Shown: positions 31,945 through 41,297, numbered from the stretch's first letter. The stretch: 64,000 bases of DNA from Methylobacterium brachythecii (GCF_014196345.1 NZ_JACIDN010000003.1:248001-312000); one strand, 5' to 3'. Notes: generated from the letters alone by a model not told the origin. Program-made: numbers and translations.

Positions 31945-34178
31945 AGCAGCTGACCGACCGTTTCCAGAAGTTCGCGCTGATCGAACTTCTGCTTCGTGAG
32001 ATAGGCGTCGGCCCCGAGTTCGAGTCCGCGGGCGACGTCTTCCGAAGCGCCCCGCGAGGTCATCAGGATGACCGGCAGCGTCGCGAAACCGGCTTCCGCG
32101 CGCAGCGCCTTGAGCAGTCCGAAGCCGTCGAGGCGCGGCATCTCTACGTCGGCCACGACGAGATCGACGGGCTCGATCTCCGCGCGCAGGCGATCGAGCG
32201 CGTCCTGTCCGTCGACACAGACGACCACGCGGTACCCGGCCGCTTCCAAGATGCTCTTCTCCAAAGTGCGCGTGGTGATGGAGTCGTCAACGACCAGAAT
32301 CGTCGAACGTCGCCGCTCCGGCATCGTTCCGTGGTCGGCAACGTATGCTTTCATACCAGATACGCTTGGCCGCAACCCCGGCTGCTCGGCCCTGTCGATC
32401 AAGCCTTCGGGATTGAGGACGAGAACTGGCGTTTCGCTGCCGAGAACGACCGTCCCGACGATCAAACCGGGATCGGCGCCGATGGCCGGAGGCGGCAGGA
32501 CGAGGAGTGTCCGCACGTCCTGGAGCGCGTCGACTTGCAGCAGGCAGCGCCGGCCGCCGCAGCGGAGCAGGATGACCTGTGCCGACGCCTGATGATCGTC
32601 CTGCGACGAGGCGGAGTTCATGAGATCGCCGAGGCTGGCGATCGGCAGCGTGAGCACGCTTGCCTTGCCGCCGTCTTCGACCCGGACGCGGCCGACCGGC
32701 CGTCCGGCGATGGTGTCGACGTCGCTGCTGCGATCCAGGCGGATCAAGCGCTCTGCCGACGCGCTCGGCAGGGCGTAGGTGGCGCCGCCACCCTCGACCA
32801 GCAAAAGCGGCCGGCGCGCGGCGGAAAGCGGCAGATTGACGACGAGCGACGCGCCGTAGGGATCGCGACCCGACAGCCGAACACCGCCGTGAAGTCGCCG
32901 CACGGCTTCTGCCACCACCGCGAGGCCGATCCCGCGGCCCGAGAGCGTGTCGACGCCCGGGGCCGTCGAGAAACCGGGCTCGAACACGAAGGCGAGCAGG
33001 CGCTCCGAATCGGCGGCCGCACCGGGTCCGAGCAGGCCGCGTTCGCGAGCACGCGCTTCGATCGCCGGCAGGTCGGGGCCGCGCCCGTCATCGTGCACGC
33101 CGATGACTAGCCGGCTGCCGCGCGCCTCGACCTCGAACAGGATCGACAGCGCGTCCGGCTTGCCCGCCGCGCGGCGCTGATGCGGTGCCTCGGCACCATG
33201 CCCAATGGCGTTCCGCAGGATATGCAGCACCGGGTCGCGCAGGGCCTGCAGCATGCCGCGATCCACGGGCAGGTCGAGACCACGTACAGTCACCTCGACC
33301 TCGCGGCCTTCCTCGCGGGCCATCTCGCGCAGAGACCGCGCGAAGCCGCCGAAGGCCGTCTCGGCCGGAACCAGGGCAAGCCGCTCCGTCTCTTCGCGGA
33401 CGCGGGCCGAGGCCGCGTCGACCGCCGCGGCGCCCGATCGCTGCCGGCGAGCGAGGTCGGAGGCGTCGCGCATGATGGCGCTCAACGCCGATTCCAGCTC
33501 GCCGAGATCGGCGCGGCTGCGTTCGGGACTGGGCCCTGCCCCAGCCGAGCGCATCGCTTCGACGCGCTTGCGCAAGCCCGCGGCATTCGCCGCGAGGGCG
33601 GCGAGGCCTTCGCCGATGGCGGCCTGCCCGGACAGGGCATTGGCGAGCCCGTGCGTCGCCGCGGTCAACGCCTCGACGGCCGCCGACGGCACGCGCAACA
33701 CCGTCTGGCGTCCGGGATCGGGATTGGGCTCGGGTGCGGCCTCGCTCGATGGGATGGGAGGGCGTGCGATCGCTTGACGCGGCACGTCAGGTGCGAGATC
33801 CGGCGAGGCCGACGCCAGACAGCGGTCGAGAGTTGCGAGCGCATCCGGCGGCATGGCCGAAGCGCCGTCCTTCATGCCGGCGACGAAGGCCTCGATGCGA
33901 TCGAGCGCGAGATGGATCGCCGCAAGCGCATCGCGATCGAGGCCGCGCTCACCACCTTTGATCTGCTCGAACAGGGTTTCGAGACGATGCGCCACAGCCT
34001 CGACCGGCGGCAGGTCGACGGCGCGCGAGGCGCCCTTCAAGCTATGGGCGCGCCGGAAGATATCGTTCCAGTCGACCGGCCTGTCCTCGGCCGCGGCCGC
34101 GAGTCCCGAGCGGATCGCGTCGAGATGCTCGCGATGCTCGGCCTCGAAGGCGGCGAGAAGTTGCTGGCGAATGTCCAT
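31941..34178 (-). CDS. cheA: Hybrid CheA histidine kinase with C-terminal receiver (WspE-like)
   Basis: The central kinase of the operon, 745 residues. An HPt domain with His45 (A-H-S-L-K-G-A-S-R) starts the protein. The dimerisation and HATPase region follow (I-L-R-N-A-I-G-H-G-A-E, G-R-G-I-G-L-A), then a CheW-like SH3 domain, and a receiver at the C-terminus with Asp677 (A-D-V-E-M-P-R). No separate P2 domain for CheY docking is seen. The HPt-CheA-CheW-REC make-up and length match WspE of Pseudomonas. Phosphate can pass to its own receiver, to CheB, or to the receivers of the two kinases downstream. It lies 21 bases after the receptor gene. Confidence 0.95.
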   Translation of the reverse strand: MDIRQQLLAAFEAEHREHLDAIRSGLAAAAEDRPVDWNDIFRRAHSLKGASRAVDLPPVEAVAHRLETLFEQIKGGERGLDRDALAAIHLALDRIEAFVAGMKDGASAMPPDALATLDRCLASASPDLAPDVPRQAIARPPIPSSEAAPEPNPDPGRQTVLRVPSAAVEALTAATHGLANALSGQAAIGEGLAALAANAAGLRKRVEAMRSAGAGPSPERSRADLGELESALSAIMRDASDLARRQRSGAAAVDAASARVREETERLALVPAETAFGGFARSLREMAREEGREVEVTVRGLDLPVDRGMLQALRDPVLHILRNAIGHGAEAPHQRRAAGKPDALSILFEVEARGSRLVIGVHDDGRGPDLPAIEARARERGLLGPGAAADSERLLAFVFEPGFSTAPGVDTLSGRGIGLAVVAEAVRRLHGGVRLSGRDPYGASLVVNLPLSAARRPLLLVEGGGATYALPSASAERLIRLDRSSDVDTIAGRPVGRVRVEDGGKASVLTLPIASLGDLMNSASSQDDHQASAQVILLRCGGRRCLLQVDALQDVRTLLVLPPPAIGADPGLIVGTVVLGSETPVLVLNPEGLIDRAEQPGLRPSVSGMKAYVADHGTMPERRRSTILVVDDSITTRTLEKSILEAAGYRVVVCVDGQDALDRLRAEIEPVDLVVADVEMPRLDGFGLLKALRAEAGFATLPVILMTSRGASEDVARGLELGADAYLTKQKFDQRELLETVGQLL

Positions 34179-34199
34179 TCTTCGAATACGCGCCCGGTC

Positions 34200-35873
34200 T
34201 CAGAGCCGATACCGTTCGGCGAGGGTCATCAGACCCTGCGCGAGTTCGGTGAGGTTGGCCGAGGCCATCTCGACCTCGCGGGTCCCCGCGGCCGTCTGCT
34301 GGCTGGCCTGGCGGATGTTCTGGAGCGCGCCCATCACCTGCTCGATGCCGAGCTGCTGCTGGTTGGTCGAGGCCACGATCTGCTGGAAGGTCTGCACGCC
34401 CTCGTCCACGCGAGCCGCCATCTCCTCGATGGTGCGCACCGTAGCGTCGGTGCGGGTCTTGCCGGTGGCGGCGCGCTTGACCGCCTCTTCCGTCAGCATC
34501 ACCGAGGAATTGATGCCGCGCTGGATCTCCGAGAGGATCGAGCGGACCTGCACGGTCGCCGCCTTGGCCTGGTCGGCCAGCAGCTTCATCTCGGCCGCGA
34601 CGATCGCGAAGCTGCGCCCGCTCTCGCCGGCCGCCGCCGCCTCGATGGCGGCGTTGAGCGACAGGAGATGCGTGCGCTCCGAGATGTCGTTGACCGTGGT
34701 GATGATCTCGCCGATCGCCTGGGTCTTCTCGCTCAAGGCGACGATGTTGCCGGCGACCGCCTCGCCCTGCTCGCGGATCAGATCCATGGCCTTGGCCGTA
34801 TCCGAGGCCGCGCGCAGGCCCGCCCTGGCGGTCTGCGCGGAGGCCTGGGCGGTGGCGATCACGTCGGTGGCGCGCTTGGAGATCTGCGCGCCGGAATGGG
34901 TGATCTCGTCGACGGTGGCGGCGGTCTCCTGCACGGCGGCGAACTGCTCCTCGACGCTCGCCGCCTGCTCCTGGGCGGAGGCCCGGATCTCGGCGGCGGC
35001 GGCGTTGAGGTCGGCGGTGGCCGAGCGGTTGGTCCGGGCGAGATCGGAAAGGCCACCGACCATCGCGTTCAGCGTCGTGCCGAGGCGGCCGATCTCGTCC
35101 TGGCCGGTGACCGCGATGCGCCCCGTCAGGTCTCCAGTTCCGACGCGTTCCACGAAGGCTGCCACCTCGTTGACGGGTCGCACCACGGCACGGCTGATCG
35201 CCCAGGTGACGATGACGCTCAACAGGACGCCCGCGGCGAGCGTCAGCAAGATCGAGAAGCGGCTGAACTCGTAGACCTCTGCAACTCCGCGCTGGCCGGC
35301 AACGACGCTGCCATCCAGCGCCGAGCGCGTCCGCTCAATCCCTGCGATCGTCGCCTCGTAGAGGCGACTGACCTCCTCGTTGCTCGCCTCGACCTTCTCG
35401 AAATCCTTGGCGACGACCGCCTTGAGCTGGGCGTCGCTGCTGTCACGGTAGGCGTTGTAGACCTGCAGCGTCTGCTTGAGCGTCGCGTTGAGCCGGTCCC
35501 ACGCAGCCATCCGATCCACCGAGATCGCATCCTGCCGGAACTCGGCGCTCTCGCGTACTAGATCCGCGAAAAGGCCATCGGTCGCCGCGGCCATCCGGCT
35601 CCAAACGACGTAGCTGTCCTCGTCCGGAACGCTGCGCCCGTGTTCGCGCATGAGCACGGAGATGACGGCGTTGCGGCGCTGGACGCCGAGGTCACGTGCC
35701 TTATTCCCGAGATCGTCGAGTTGACGCATGACCATCAGATCGCGCGAGACGATCCGGTCAATCGTGTCGCGCACCGTGCCGATCTGTCCAGTCGCGTAGA
35801 GCCCGAGCGCGATGAGCACCGCTGTGACGACGGCGAAGCCGAGGAGGATGCGGTTGGCGATCGAGATCGACAC
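34200..35873 (-). CDS. Methyl-accepting chemotaxis protein (WspA-like receptor)
   Basis: A 557-residue transmembrane receptor. The first helix is at about 8-28 (I-L-L-G-F-A-V-V-T-A-V-L-I-A-L-G). A four-helix-bundle-type periplasmic domain follows, then helix two at about 206-228 (I-L-L-T-L-A-A-G-V-L-L-S-V-I-V), a HAMP domain and the cytoplasmic signalling rod. The hairpin tip is atypical (T-H-L-L-S-L-N-A-A-I-E-A-A-A-A-G-E-S-G-R-S in place of the usual [20 protein letters not shown]). This may mark a private partner set. It lies inside the cheA operon and presumably feeds this CheA. Confidence 0.95.
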   Translation of the reverse strand: MSISIANRILLGFAVVTAVLIALGLYATGQIGTVRDTIDRIVSRDLMVMRQLDDLGNKARDLGVQRRNAVISVLMREHGRSVPDEDSYVVWSRMAAATDGLFADLVRESAEFRQDAISVDRMAAWDRLNATLKQTLQVYNAYRDSSDAQLKAVVAKDFEKVEASNEEVSRLYEATIAGIERTRSALDGSVVAGQRGVAEVYEFSRFSILLTLAAGVLLSVIVTWAISRAVVRPVNEVAAFVERVGTGDLTGRIAVTGQDEIGRLGTTLNAMVGGLSDLARTNRSATADLNAAAAEIRASAQEQAASVEEQFAAVQETAATVDEITHSGAQISKRATDVIATAQASAQTARAGLRAASDTAKAMDLIREQGEAVAGNIVALSEKTQAIGEIITTVNDISERTHLLSLNAAIEAAAAGESGRSFAIVAAEMKLLADQAKAATVQVRSILSEIQRGINSSVMLTEEAVKRAATGKTRTDATVRTIEEMAARVDEGVQTFQQIVASTNQQQLGIEQVMGALQNIRQASQQTAAGTREVEMASANLTELAQGLMTLAERYRL

Positions 35874-35908
35874 GGGACGTCAGGCTCCGGGCGTCGCGCG
35901 CGAGCGCA

Positions 35909-36451
35909 TCAGGGCAGGAAGGGACGCAAGAGGCGCGGAAGGTCGACGATGGCGAAGCCGCCGGCTACGCCATCATTCTCCGATCCGGCGGGTGCATAGC
36001 CGGAAACCGCTTCGGCGCCCAATCCGGGATGTGGACCGGCCGCCGGCGAGGCCGTGATCGCATCGGCCTCGATGCTGGCGAGGCGGATGACGCGGTCGAC
36101 CGCGAGAGCCAGTGCAGGCCCGTCGGTGCGCAGCCGCAATAGATGGCCGGACTGGCCGGCGCCGCCGCCACGGGTACCACCGAGGGCGAGCCCGAGATCG
36201 ATCACACTAACGATGATCCCGGCGTGAGAGATGATCCCGCGAAGCGCTGCCGGAGCGCCTGGCAGCACCGTGCATGGTCGCTCCGGCAGCACCGTCGCGA
36301 TCGCGCCGAGCGCGATGCCGTAGCGCTCGGTACTGAGCGCGCAGACCAAGTAATCCCGATGCTCGGCAACCTCTCGCGCGACTCGCCCACGTGCTGCCAG
36401 CGCCGCGGAGCGCTCATCGAGCAGGGAGCGATAAAGCTCGGTCTCGTTCAT
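35909..36451 (-). CDS. cheW: CheW-domain scaffold protein (WspB position)
   Basis: A 180-residue coupling protein linking receptor and kinase. The CheW SH3-like core is seen from D-Y-L-V-C-A-L-S-T-E-R-Y-G-I to L-R-G-I-I-S-H-A-G-I-I-V-S-V-I-D-L, typical of the P-x-x-L-R-G-x-I-x-x-R-G region with some drift. About 30 extra residues precede the domain. It overlaps cheR by four bases and is followed by the receptor gene, as WspB stands next to WspA. Confidence 0.9.
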   Translation of the reverse strand: MNETELYRSLLDERSAALAARGRVAREVAEHRDYLVCALSTERYGIALGAIATVLPERPCTVLPGAPAALRGIISHAGIIVSVIDLGLALGGTRGGGAGQSGHLLRLRTDGPALALAVDRVIRLASIEADAITASPAAGPHPGLGAEAVSGYAPAGSENDGVAGGFAIVDLPRLLRPFLP

Positions 36452-37920
36452 GGCGCCCCCCGCCCGAGCTTGCCGAACGCGAGGCGCACCGTCGCCGTGA
36501 GCTCGCCCGCCGTCACGCCGTCTCCTTCGGGAAGGGCCTCATCAGGAGGCAGTCCTTGCGCGAGGCGCAGGGCGTTGTCGAGGGCGCGGATTGCGGGCGC
36601 ACGGCGCCCCTGCTTCGACAGCAGCAGGCCGAGATGAAGATGGGCCATCGCGAAATCGCGGTCGAGAAACAGCGCGCCGCGGAACGCCCGCTCGGCCTCG
36701 GCTTCGCGTCCGAGATCGCGGGCGAGGAGTGCCTCGTAATAGCGAAGAGCGGCTACAGTCGGGTCGGCTTTCAGAGCTTCGACGAGCAGGCGCCAGGCTT
36801 CTCCTGTCTCGCCGGCATCGGCCAACGCGCGGATTTGCGGCAGCAGATCCACCGGTGAGGAGACCCGTGGCTTCGGAGTGATCTCCGGAATCGTGATGTG
36901 AGCGGCAGCCGCGATCGACGGTGGCGTCGTCTCGGCATCGGCGAGCGTCGGCACGGTCTGCACCTCGGTGAAGATGAAGGCGTCGTTCCAGGCCGGACGC
37001 CGTTGTGGATCATCGCCGAGGAGCGGCTCGTCCTTGCGGCGATAAGCGGCGGTACCAGGCAGCGCCATCGGCGTCAGCCACGCGTCGAAGGTCGGATTGG
37101 GCTCGGCATGGCCGATGAGCAGCCAGCCGCCCTGGCGCAGACGGTCCGCGAAGCCGCGCATCATGCCGATCACATGATCGGCGCTGAAATAAATCAGGAC
37201 GTTGCGGCAGAGGATGAGGTCGAAGCCGGCGAAGGTCGCGGGTAGGCTGCCGTCGATGAGTCCCATCAGATTGCCGCGCTCGAACCGGACCATCTCGCGG
37301 AACTTGGCCCGCAGACGATAGCCGCCCTCGCGGGTCGCGCCGGATTTCGCGGCGATCGGCTGAAACCAACGGGTCCGGTCCTCGGCCGGCATGGTGCGCA
37401 AGGCCCAGCGCCCGAATTCACCAGCTCGGGCCGTGGCGAGGGCGGCCGCGCTGATATCGGTGCCAACGATGGCGATGTCCCAGTCGGCGAGATCGGCCCC
37501 GAGCAACTCGTGCAGCAGGATCGCAACGGAATAGGGCTCGGCGCCCGTCGAGCAGCCGGCACTCCAGATCCGCAGCGTGCGCCCGTCCCCGCGAGCCTCG
37601 ATCAGGGCGGGCAAGATCCGCTCCCTGAGCGCCACGAACTGCTCCGCATAGCGGAAGAAGAAGGTCTCGCCGATGGTGATCTCGGCCTCGAGCGCGGTCC
37701 ATTCCTCGCGTCCGCCGGCGCCGTCGAGGTGATCGAGATAGGCAGAGCAATCGGCGAGGTTCAGCGCTCTGAAGCGCTTCACGAGCCGATCAAAGAGCAG
37801 AGCATCCTTGTCGGCGTAGTAGTGGTGGCCGGTCCTGGCGATGACCCGCGCCTTCAGAGCCGGGAAAGCCGCGTCGCCCGCAAATCCGAAACCGCGCCTG
37901 CGGCGGCTGTCGAAAGGCAT
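36448..37920 (-). CDS. cheR: CheR-type protein-glutamate methyltransferase with TPR tail (WspC-like)
   Basis: A 490-residue enzyme that methylates receptor glutamates with SAM. The N-terminal helical domain and the SAM fold are clear (E-T-F-F-F-R, I-W-S-A-G-C-S-T-G-A-E-P-Y-S, R-N-V-L-I-Y-F). After about residue 350 there is a tetratricopeptide-type tail (A-L-R-Y-Y-E-A-L-L-A-R-D-L-G-R, A-H-L-H-L-G-L-L-L-S-K-Q-G-R), which marks the WspC/FrzF-like subgroup rather than ordinary CheR. The ATG at 37920 follows the stop of the upstream cheW by 11 bases; a TTG at 37935 is also in frame. Confidence 0.94.
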   Translation of the reverse strand: MPFDSRRRRGFGFAGDAAFPALKARVIARTGHHYYADKDALLFDRLVKRFRALNLADCSAYLDHLDGAGGREEWTALEAEITIGETFFFRYAEQFVALRERILPALIEARGDGRTLRIWSAGCSTGAEPYSVAILLHELLGADLADWDIAIVGTDISAAALATARAGEFGRWALRTMPAEDRTRWFQPIAAKSGATREGGYRLRAKFREMVRFERGNLMGLIDGSLPATFAGFDLILCRNVLIYFSADHVIGMMRGFADRLRQGGWLLIGHAEPNPTFDAWLTPMALPGTAAYRRKDEPLLGDDPQRRPAWNDAFIFTEVQTVPTLADAETTPPSIAAAAHITIPEITPKPRVSSPVDLLPQIRALADAGETGEAWRLLVEALKADPTVAALRYYEALLARDLGREAEAERAFRGALFLDRDFAMAHLHLGLLLSKQGRRAPAIRALDNALRLAQGLPPDEALPEGDGVTAGELTATVRLAFGKLGRGAP

Positions 37921-37931
37921 CCGCGGCGGCC

Positions 37932-38573
37932 TCAACCCATCGCGGCCGCGTCGAACGATCCGAGCCGCTCGGCGGCACGTCGGGCGAGGGCGGCGACCCG
38001 GTCCCTTTCCTCGGCTGTCAGGATGCGCTCCATCGACAGCACGTGCACGAGACGCCCGCCGAGCGCGATCTCGGCCTCGACGCAGCCGTTCAGCGTCTGC
38101 GTGTCGGCCACGGCGCTCGATTGGGCCTCCACGACATCCGTTACGCGGTCGACGAGAAGGGCGAGACTGCCGTCGGCGGCGAGCAGCACGTGCCGGTATG
38201 GATTGGGGGGTGCCGGGTAATCGCGCCGTCCGAGGAGCTGAGCCAGATCCAGCACCGGCAGCGGGGCGCCGCCGAGATTGAGGAAGCCCGCAAGCGGACC
38301 ACCTGTCGCAGGGGGGGCGTGCAGGTGCGGCAGTGGCAGGATCTCGCGAACGGTTTCCCGGCGCAGGGCGCAGGGCGTGCCCGCAACGTCGAGGACGAGA
38401 TGCGTCGTAGTCGAGGACGGCGCCACCGAGGCTCCTTGTGGCCGAAGCGTCCGATCGAGATAGGCCCGATGAAGCAGCGCTGCAATCTCGGCTTTCGAGA
38501 AGGCGCGCCGCGTCTGATCGAAGCCGTCCGACGCCGCGTATCCGCGATGCGGATGATCCCGTTGACGGGTCAC
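37932..38573 (-). CDS. cheW: CheW-domain scaffold protein (WspD position), first gene of operon
   Basis: A 213-residue coupling protein. The first 50 residues (with [10 protein letters not shown]) precede the CheW core [14 protein letters not shown] to [17 protein letters not shown], and a C-terminal tail ([16 protein letters not shown]) looks helical. Its length and position before cheR fit WspD. The start is a GTG at 38573, the only good candidate upstream of the domain. It is divergent from the ilvB leader with 54 bases between starts, so the two promoters lie very close together or overlap the coding region. Confidence 0.88.
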   Translation of the reverse strand: MTRQRDHPHRGYAASDGFDQTRRAFSKAEIAALLHRAYLDRTLRPQGASVAPSSTTTHLVLDVAGTPCALRRETVREILPLPHLHAPPATGGPLAGFLNLGGAPLPVLDLAQLLGRRDYPAPPNPYRHVLLAADGSLALLVDRVTDVVEAQSSAVADTQTLNGCVEAEIALGGRLVHVLSMERILTAEERDRVAALARRAAERLGSFDAAAMG

Positions 38574-38590
38574 AGGGCTTGGACTACACG
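38562..38590 (+). promoter_or_regulatory. Possible ilvB promoter
   Basis: TTGACG at 38562-38567 and TACACG at 38585-38590 are 17 bases apart, about 38 bases before the leader-peptide start. The -35 is good and the -10 poor (three of six). It overlaps the GTG start of the divergent cheW gene. I see no better match in the short gap, but the call is weak. Confidence 0.35.
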
Positions 38591-38627
38591 GTCCGCTGGT
38601 TTCGAGGACGGTTCGAGCTTTTTAGAC

Positions 38628-38678
38628 ATGCGTGCGAATCTTATCGTAGCGGAAGCGCCACGGACGGGGCGGGCTTAA
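38628..38678 (+). CDS. ilvB leader peptide (attenuator, Leu-Ile-Val codons)
   Basis: A 16-residue open frame reading [16 protein letters not shown]. It carries consecutive Leu, Ile and Val codons at 38640-38648, the regulatory amino acids of the downstream ilvB. A terminator hairpin with six T residues follows 32 bases after its stop, and an alternative pairing (GGACCC at 38689-38694 with GGGTCC at 38712-38717) would break that hairpin. A ribosome waiting at the Leu-Ile-Val codons would leave GGACCC free and let transcription run on. This is classic ribosome-mediated attenuation, inferred from sequence. Confidence 0.8.
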   Translation: MRANLIVAEAPRTGRA

Positions 38679-38710
38679 AGGAGCCCGCGGACCCGGTCGG
38701 TGGCGCATGC

Positions 38711-38733
38711 AGGGTCCCTCGGGGCCCTTTTTT
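38711..38733 (+). terminator. Attenuator terminator before ilvB
   Basis: AGGGTCC and GGGCCCT-type arms (one G-T pair, loop of about four bases) are followed by TTTTTT, 50 bases before the ilvB ATG and after the leader peptide. The left arm also pairs perfectly with the upstream GGACCC at 38689-38694 as the antiterminator. A second stem, GCGGGCT (38669-38675) with AGCCCGC (38682-38688), spans the leader stop codon. Confidence 0.8.
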
Positions 38734-38782
38734 GTTGCCGAATTCCAGGGTCGTCGCACGAACAGGGATGATGGAGGACACG

Positions 38783-40558
38783 ATGAGCGGCGAGGTCATG
38801 ACCGGGGCCCAGATGGTCATCAGGGCGTTTCAGGATCAGGGTGTCGACACCCTTTTCGGCTATCCCGGCGGCGCCGTACTCCCGATCTACGACGCGCTTT
38901 TCGGCGAGGAGAAGATCAAGCACGTTCTCGTCCGCCACGAGCAGGGCGCGGTCCATGCCGCCGAAGGCTATGCCCGATCCTCGGGCAAGGTCGGCGTCGT
39001 CCTCGTCACCTCCGGCCCCGGCGCGACCAACATCGTCACCGGCTTGACCGACGCGATGATGGATTCGATCCCGCTCGTCGCGATCACGGGACAGGTTCCG
39101 AGCCACCTGATCGGCTCGGACGCCTTCCAGGAATGCGACACGGTCGGCATCACGCGCCACTGCACCAAGCACAACTACCTGGTCCGCTCGATCGAAGACC
39201 TGCCGCGCATCCTGCACGAGGCGTTCTACATCGCCTCGCATGGACGCCCCGGCCCGGTCGTCGTCGACCTGCCCAAGGACATTCAGTTCGCGAGCGGGCT
39301 CTACCAGCGTCCGGCCGACAATGCCCACAAGACTTATCACCCGGCGGTCAAGGGTGATCAGGACCGTATCCGCGCGGCCGTCGAACTGATGGCGACGGCG
39401 CGCCGGCCGATCTTCTATACGGGCGGCGGCGTCATCAATTCGGGTCCCCAGGCCTCTGCGCTGCTGCGTCAACTCGTCGAGGCGACCGGCTTCCCGGTGA
39501 CCTCGACCCTGATGGGCCTCGGTGCCTTCCCGGCCGCCGACGACAAGTTCCTCGGCATGCTCGGCATGCACGGGACTTACGAGGCCAACCTCGCGATGCA
39601 CGATTGCGACGTGATGATCTGCGTCGGCGCGCGCTTCGACGATCGCATCACGGGCCGCCTCGACGCCTTTGCGCCGTATTCGAAGAAGATCCACATCGAC
39701 GTCGACGCCTCCTCGATCAACAAGGTCGTGAAGGTCGATGTCGGTATCGTCGGCGATTGCGCCTCGGTGCTCGAGGACGTGCTCGCCCTTTGGCGTGCGC
39801 AGTCGACGAAGCCGTCGGCGAAGGATCTGGAGCCGTGGTTCGCCAAGATCGCCACCTGGCGAGCGCGCGACTGCCTCGCCTATTGGCCGTCGGGCACGAT
39901 CATCAAGCCGCAATACGCAGTCCAGAGGCTCTACGAGGCCTGCAAGGACCGCAAGACCTTCGTCACGACGGAGGTTGGCCAGCATCAGATGTGGGCGGCC
40001 CAGTACTTCAAGTTCGAGGAGCCGAACCGCTGGATGACCTCCGGCGGCCTGGGCACCATGGGCTACGGCCTGCCCGCAGCGATCGGCGCGCAGCTCGCCA
40101 ACCCGGACGGGCTCGTCATCGACATCGCCGGCGAGGCCTCGATCCTGATGAACATGCAGGAGATGTCGACGGCGGTTCAGTACCGGCTGCCGGTGAAGAT
40201 CTTCATCCTGAACAACGAGTATATGGGCATGGTCCGACAGTGGCAGGAGTTGCTGCACGGCTCACGCTACTCGCAGAGCTACTCGGAGAGTCTGCCGGAC
40301 TTCGTGAAGCTCGCCGAGGCCTACGGCGCCAAGGGAATCCGTTGCGAGAAGCCGGGTGAGCTCGACGCCGCGATCCAGGAGATGCTCGACTACGACGGTC
40401 CGGTGATCTTCGACTGCGTCGTCGACAAGACCGAGAACTGCTTCCCGATGATCCCCTCGGGCAAGGCGCATAACGAGATGCTGCTCTCCGACTATCTCGG
40501 CGAGACCGGCGTCGAGCTCGGCGACGTGATCTCCGAAGAAGGCAAGATGCTGGTCTGA
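38783..40558 (+). CDS. ilvB: Acetolactate synthase, large (catalytic) subunit
   Basis: A thiamine-diphosphate enzyme of 591 residues and the first step of valine/leucine/isoleucine synthesis. It shows [10 protein letters not shown], the TPP-activating Glu in [12 protein letters not shown], and the metal-binding loop in the alphaproteobacterial form [10 protein letters not shown], where Glu stands for the usual Asp. The start at 38783 has GGAGGA six bases upstream; two ATGs at 38768 and 38771 are in frame. Expression is likely controlled by the leader attenuator. The small subunit ilvH follows after one inserted gene. Confidence 0.97.
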   Translation: MSGEVMTGAQMVIRAFQDQGVDTLFGYPGGAVLPIYDALFGEEKIKHVLVRHEQGAVHAAEGYARSSGKVGVVLVTSGPGATNIVTGLTDAMMDSIPLVAITGQVPSHLIGSDAFQECDTVGITRHCTKHNYLVRSIEDLPRILHEAFYIASHGRPGPVVVDLPKDIQFASGLYQRPADNAHKTYHPAVKGDQDRIRAAVELMATARRPIFYTGGGVINSGPQASALLRQLVEATGFPVTSTLMGLGAFPAADDKFLGMLGMHGTYEANLAMHDCDVMICVGARFDDRITGRLDAFAPYSKKIHIDVDASSINKVVKVDVGIVGDCASVLEDVLALWRAQSTKPSAKDLEPWFAKIATWRARDCLAYWPSGTIIKPQYAVQRLYEACKDRKTFVTTEVGQHQMWAAQYFKFEEPNRWMTSGGLGTMGYGLPAAIGAQLANPDGLVIDIAGEASILMNMQEMSTAVQYRLPVKIFILNNEYMGMVRQWQELLHGSRYSQSYSESLPDFVKLAEAYGAKGIRCEKPGELDAAIQEMLDYDGPVIFDCVVDKTENCFPMIPSGKAHNEMLLSDYLGETGVELGDVISEEGKMLV

Positions 40559-40640
40559 CCATGCGGACCGGCGATCTCGTCATGACGTGCAGGGAGATCG
40601 TGCCCGGGTCGGAAGGCTCGGGTGCGAGGAGAGGGGCAGC

Positions 40641-41297
40641 ATGCGCTTTCTGAGCAAGCTCGGCCTTGCCCGGGTCGCGCCGCCACGTCGCTATGCCGAG
40701 GATCTGTCGAGCACGGCTCCGATGGACCGGTTCCTGGCTACGGCGCAGCATTTGCCCGCGAGCGCTCGCGTGGTCGAATTCGGCACTCGGCAGTCGAAGT
40801 CCGGGCACTCGACGCACATGCACCACGCGCTTCCGAACATCCCGCGCGCGAACTACCTGATGACCGATGTCCAGGACGGCGAGGATGTCGACGTCACCGC
40901 CGATCTGCACGCGCTGCCGCGCGATTGGGCCGGTCGGTTCGATGCCGTCATCGCGCTGGCCGTCTTCGAGCATCTGGAGCGCCCGTGGATCGCGGCGGCC
41001 GAGGTCTCGCGTATCCTGGCGCCGGGCGGCGTCGGCTACATTCAGACCCACCAGACGTTCCCACTTCACGGATACCCGTCCGACTTCTTCCGCTTTAGTC
41101 GCGAAGCGCTCTCGCTGATCTTCGCGGATGCCAAGCTGCGCGTGGTGGAGGCAGCCTATCTGCACCGCGCCGACATTGTACCGCCGACCGCCATCGTTCC
41201 GACGACGGATGTCCTCGCATGGAACGACCTGTTCCCCTCCTACCTGAGCGTCCACGTCTTCGTGGAGAAGGCCCCGGCGACGCCAGGAGACACCTAG
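40641..41297 (+). CDS. Class I SAM-dependent methyltransferase
   Basis: A 218-residue protein with the methyltransferase 11-type fold. The SAM loop is V-V-E-F-G-T-R-Q-S, motif II is F-D-A-V-I-A-L-A-V-F-E-H-L-E-R-P, and motif III L-A-P-G-G-V-G-Y-I. A His-rich stretch (T-H-M-H-H) lies between. The substrate is unknown. AGGAGAGGGG stands close before the ATG at 40641. It sits between ilvB and ilvH on the same strand, an insertion into an otherwise conserved ilvBH pair, so it may be co-transcribed with them by position only. Confidence 0.85.
   Translation: MRFLSKLGLARVAPPRRYAEDLSSTAPMDRFLATAQHLPASARVVEFGTRQSKSGHSTHMHHALPNIPRANYLMTDVQDGEDVDVTADLHALPRDWAGRFDAVIALAVFEHLERPWIAAAEVSRILAPGGVGYIQTHQTFPLHGYPSDFFRFSREALSLIFADAKLRVVEAAYLHRADIVPPTAIVPTTDVLAWNDLFPSYLSVHVFVEKAPATPGDT

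Noticed and set aside
33180..35561. Long plus-strand open frame (793 codons) opposite cheA and the receptor gene
   Set aside because: It is the antisense shadow of two well-supported genes in high-GC DNA. Its translation is His/Arg/Gly-rich and has no domain.
39601..40359. IlvB metal loop has Glu in place of the usual Asp (G-E-A-S)
   Set aside because: I recall this as the normal form in alphaproteobacterial IlvB, so it is not a defect.
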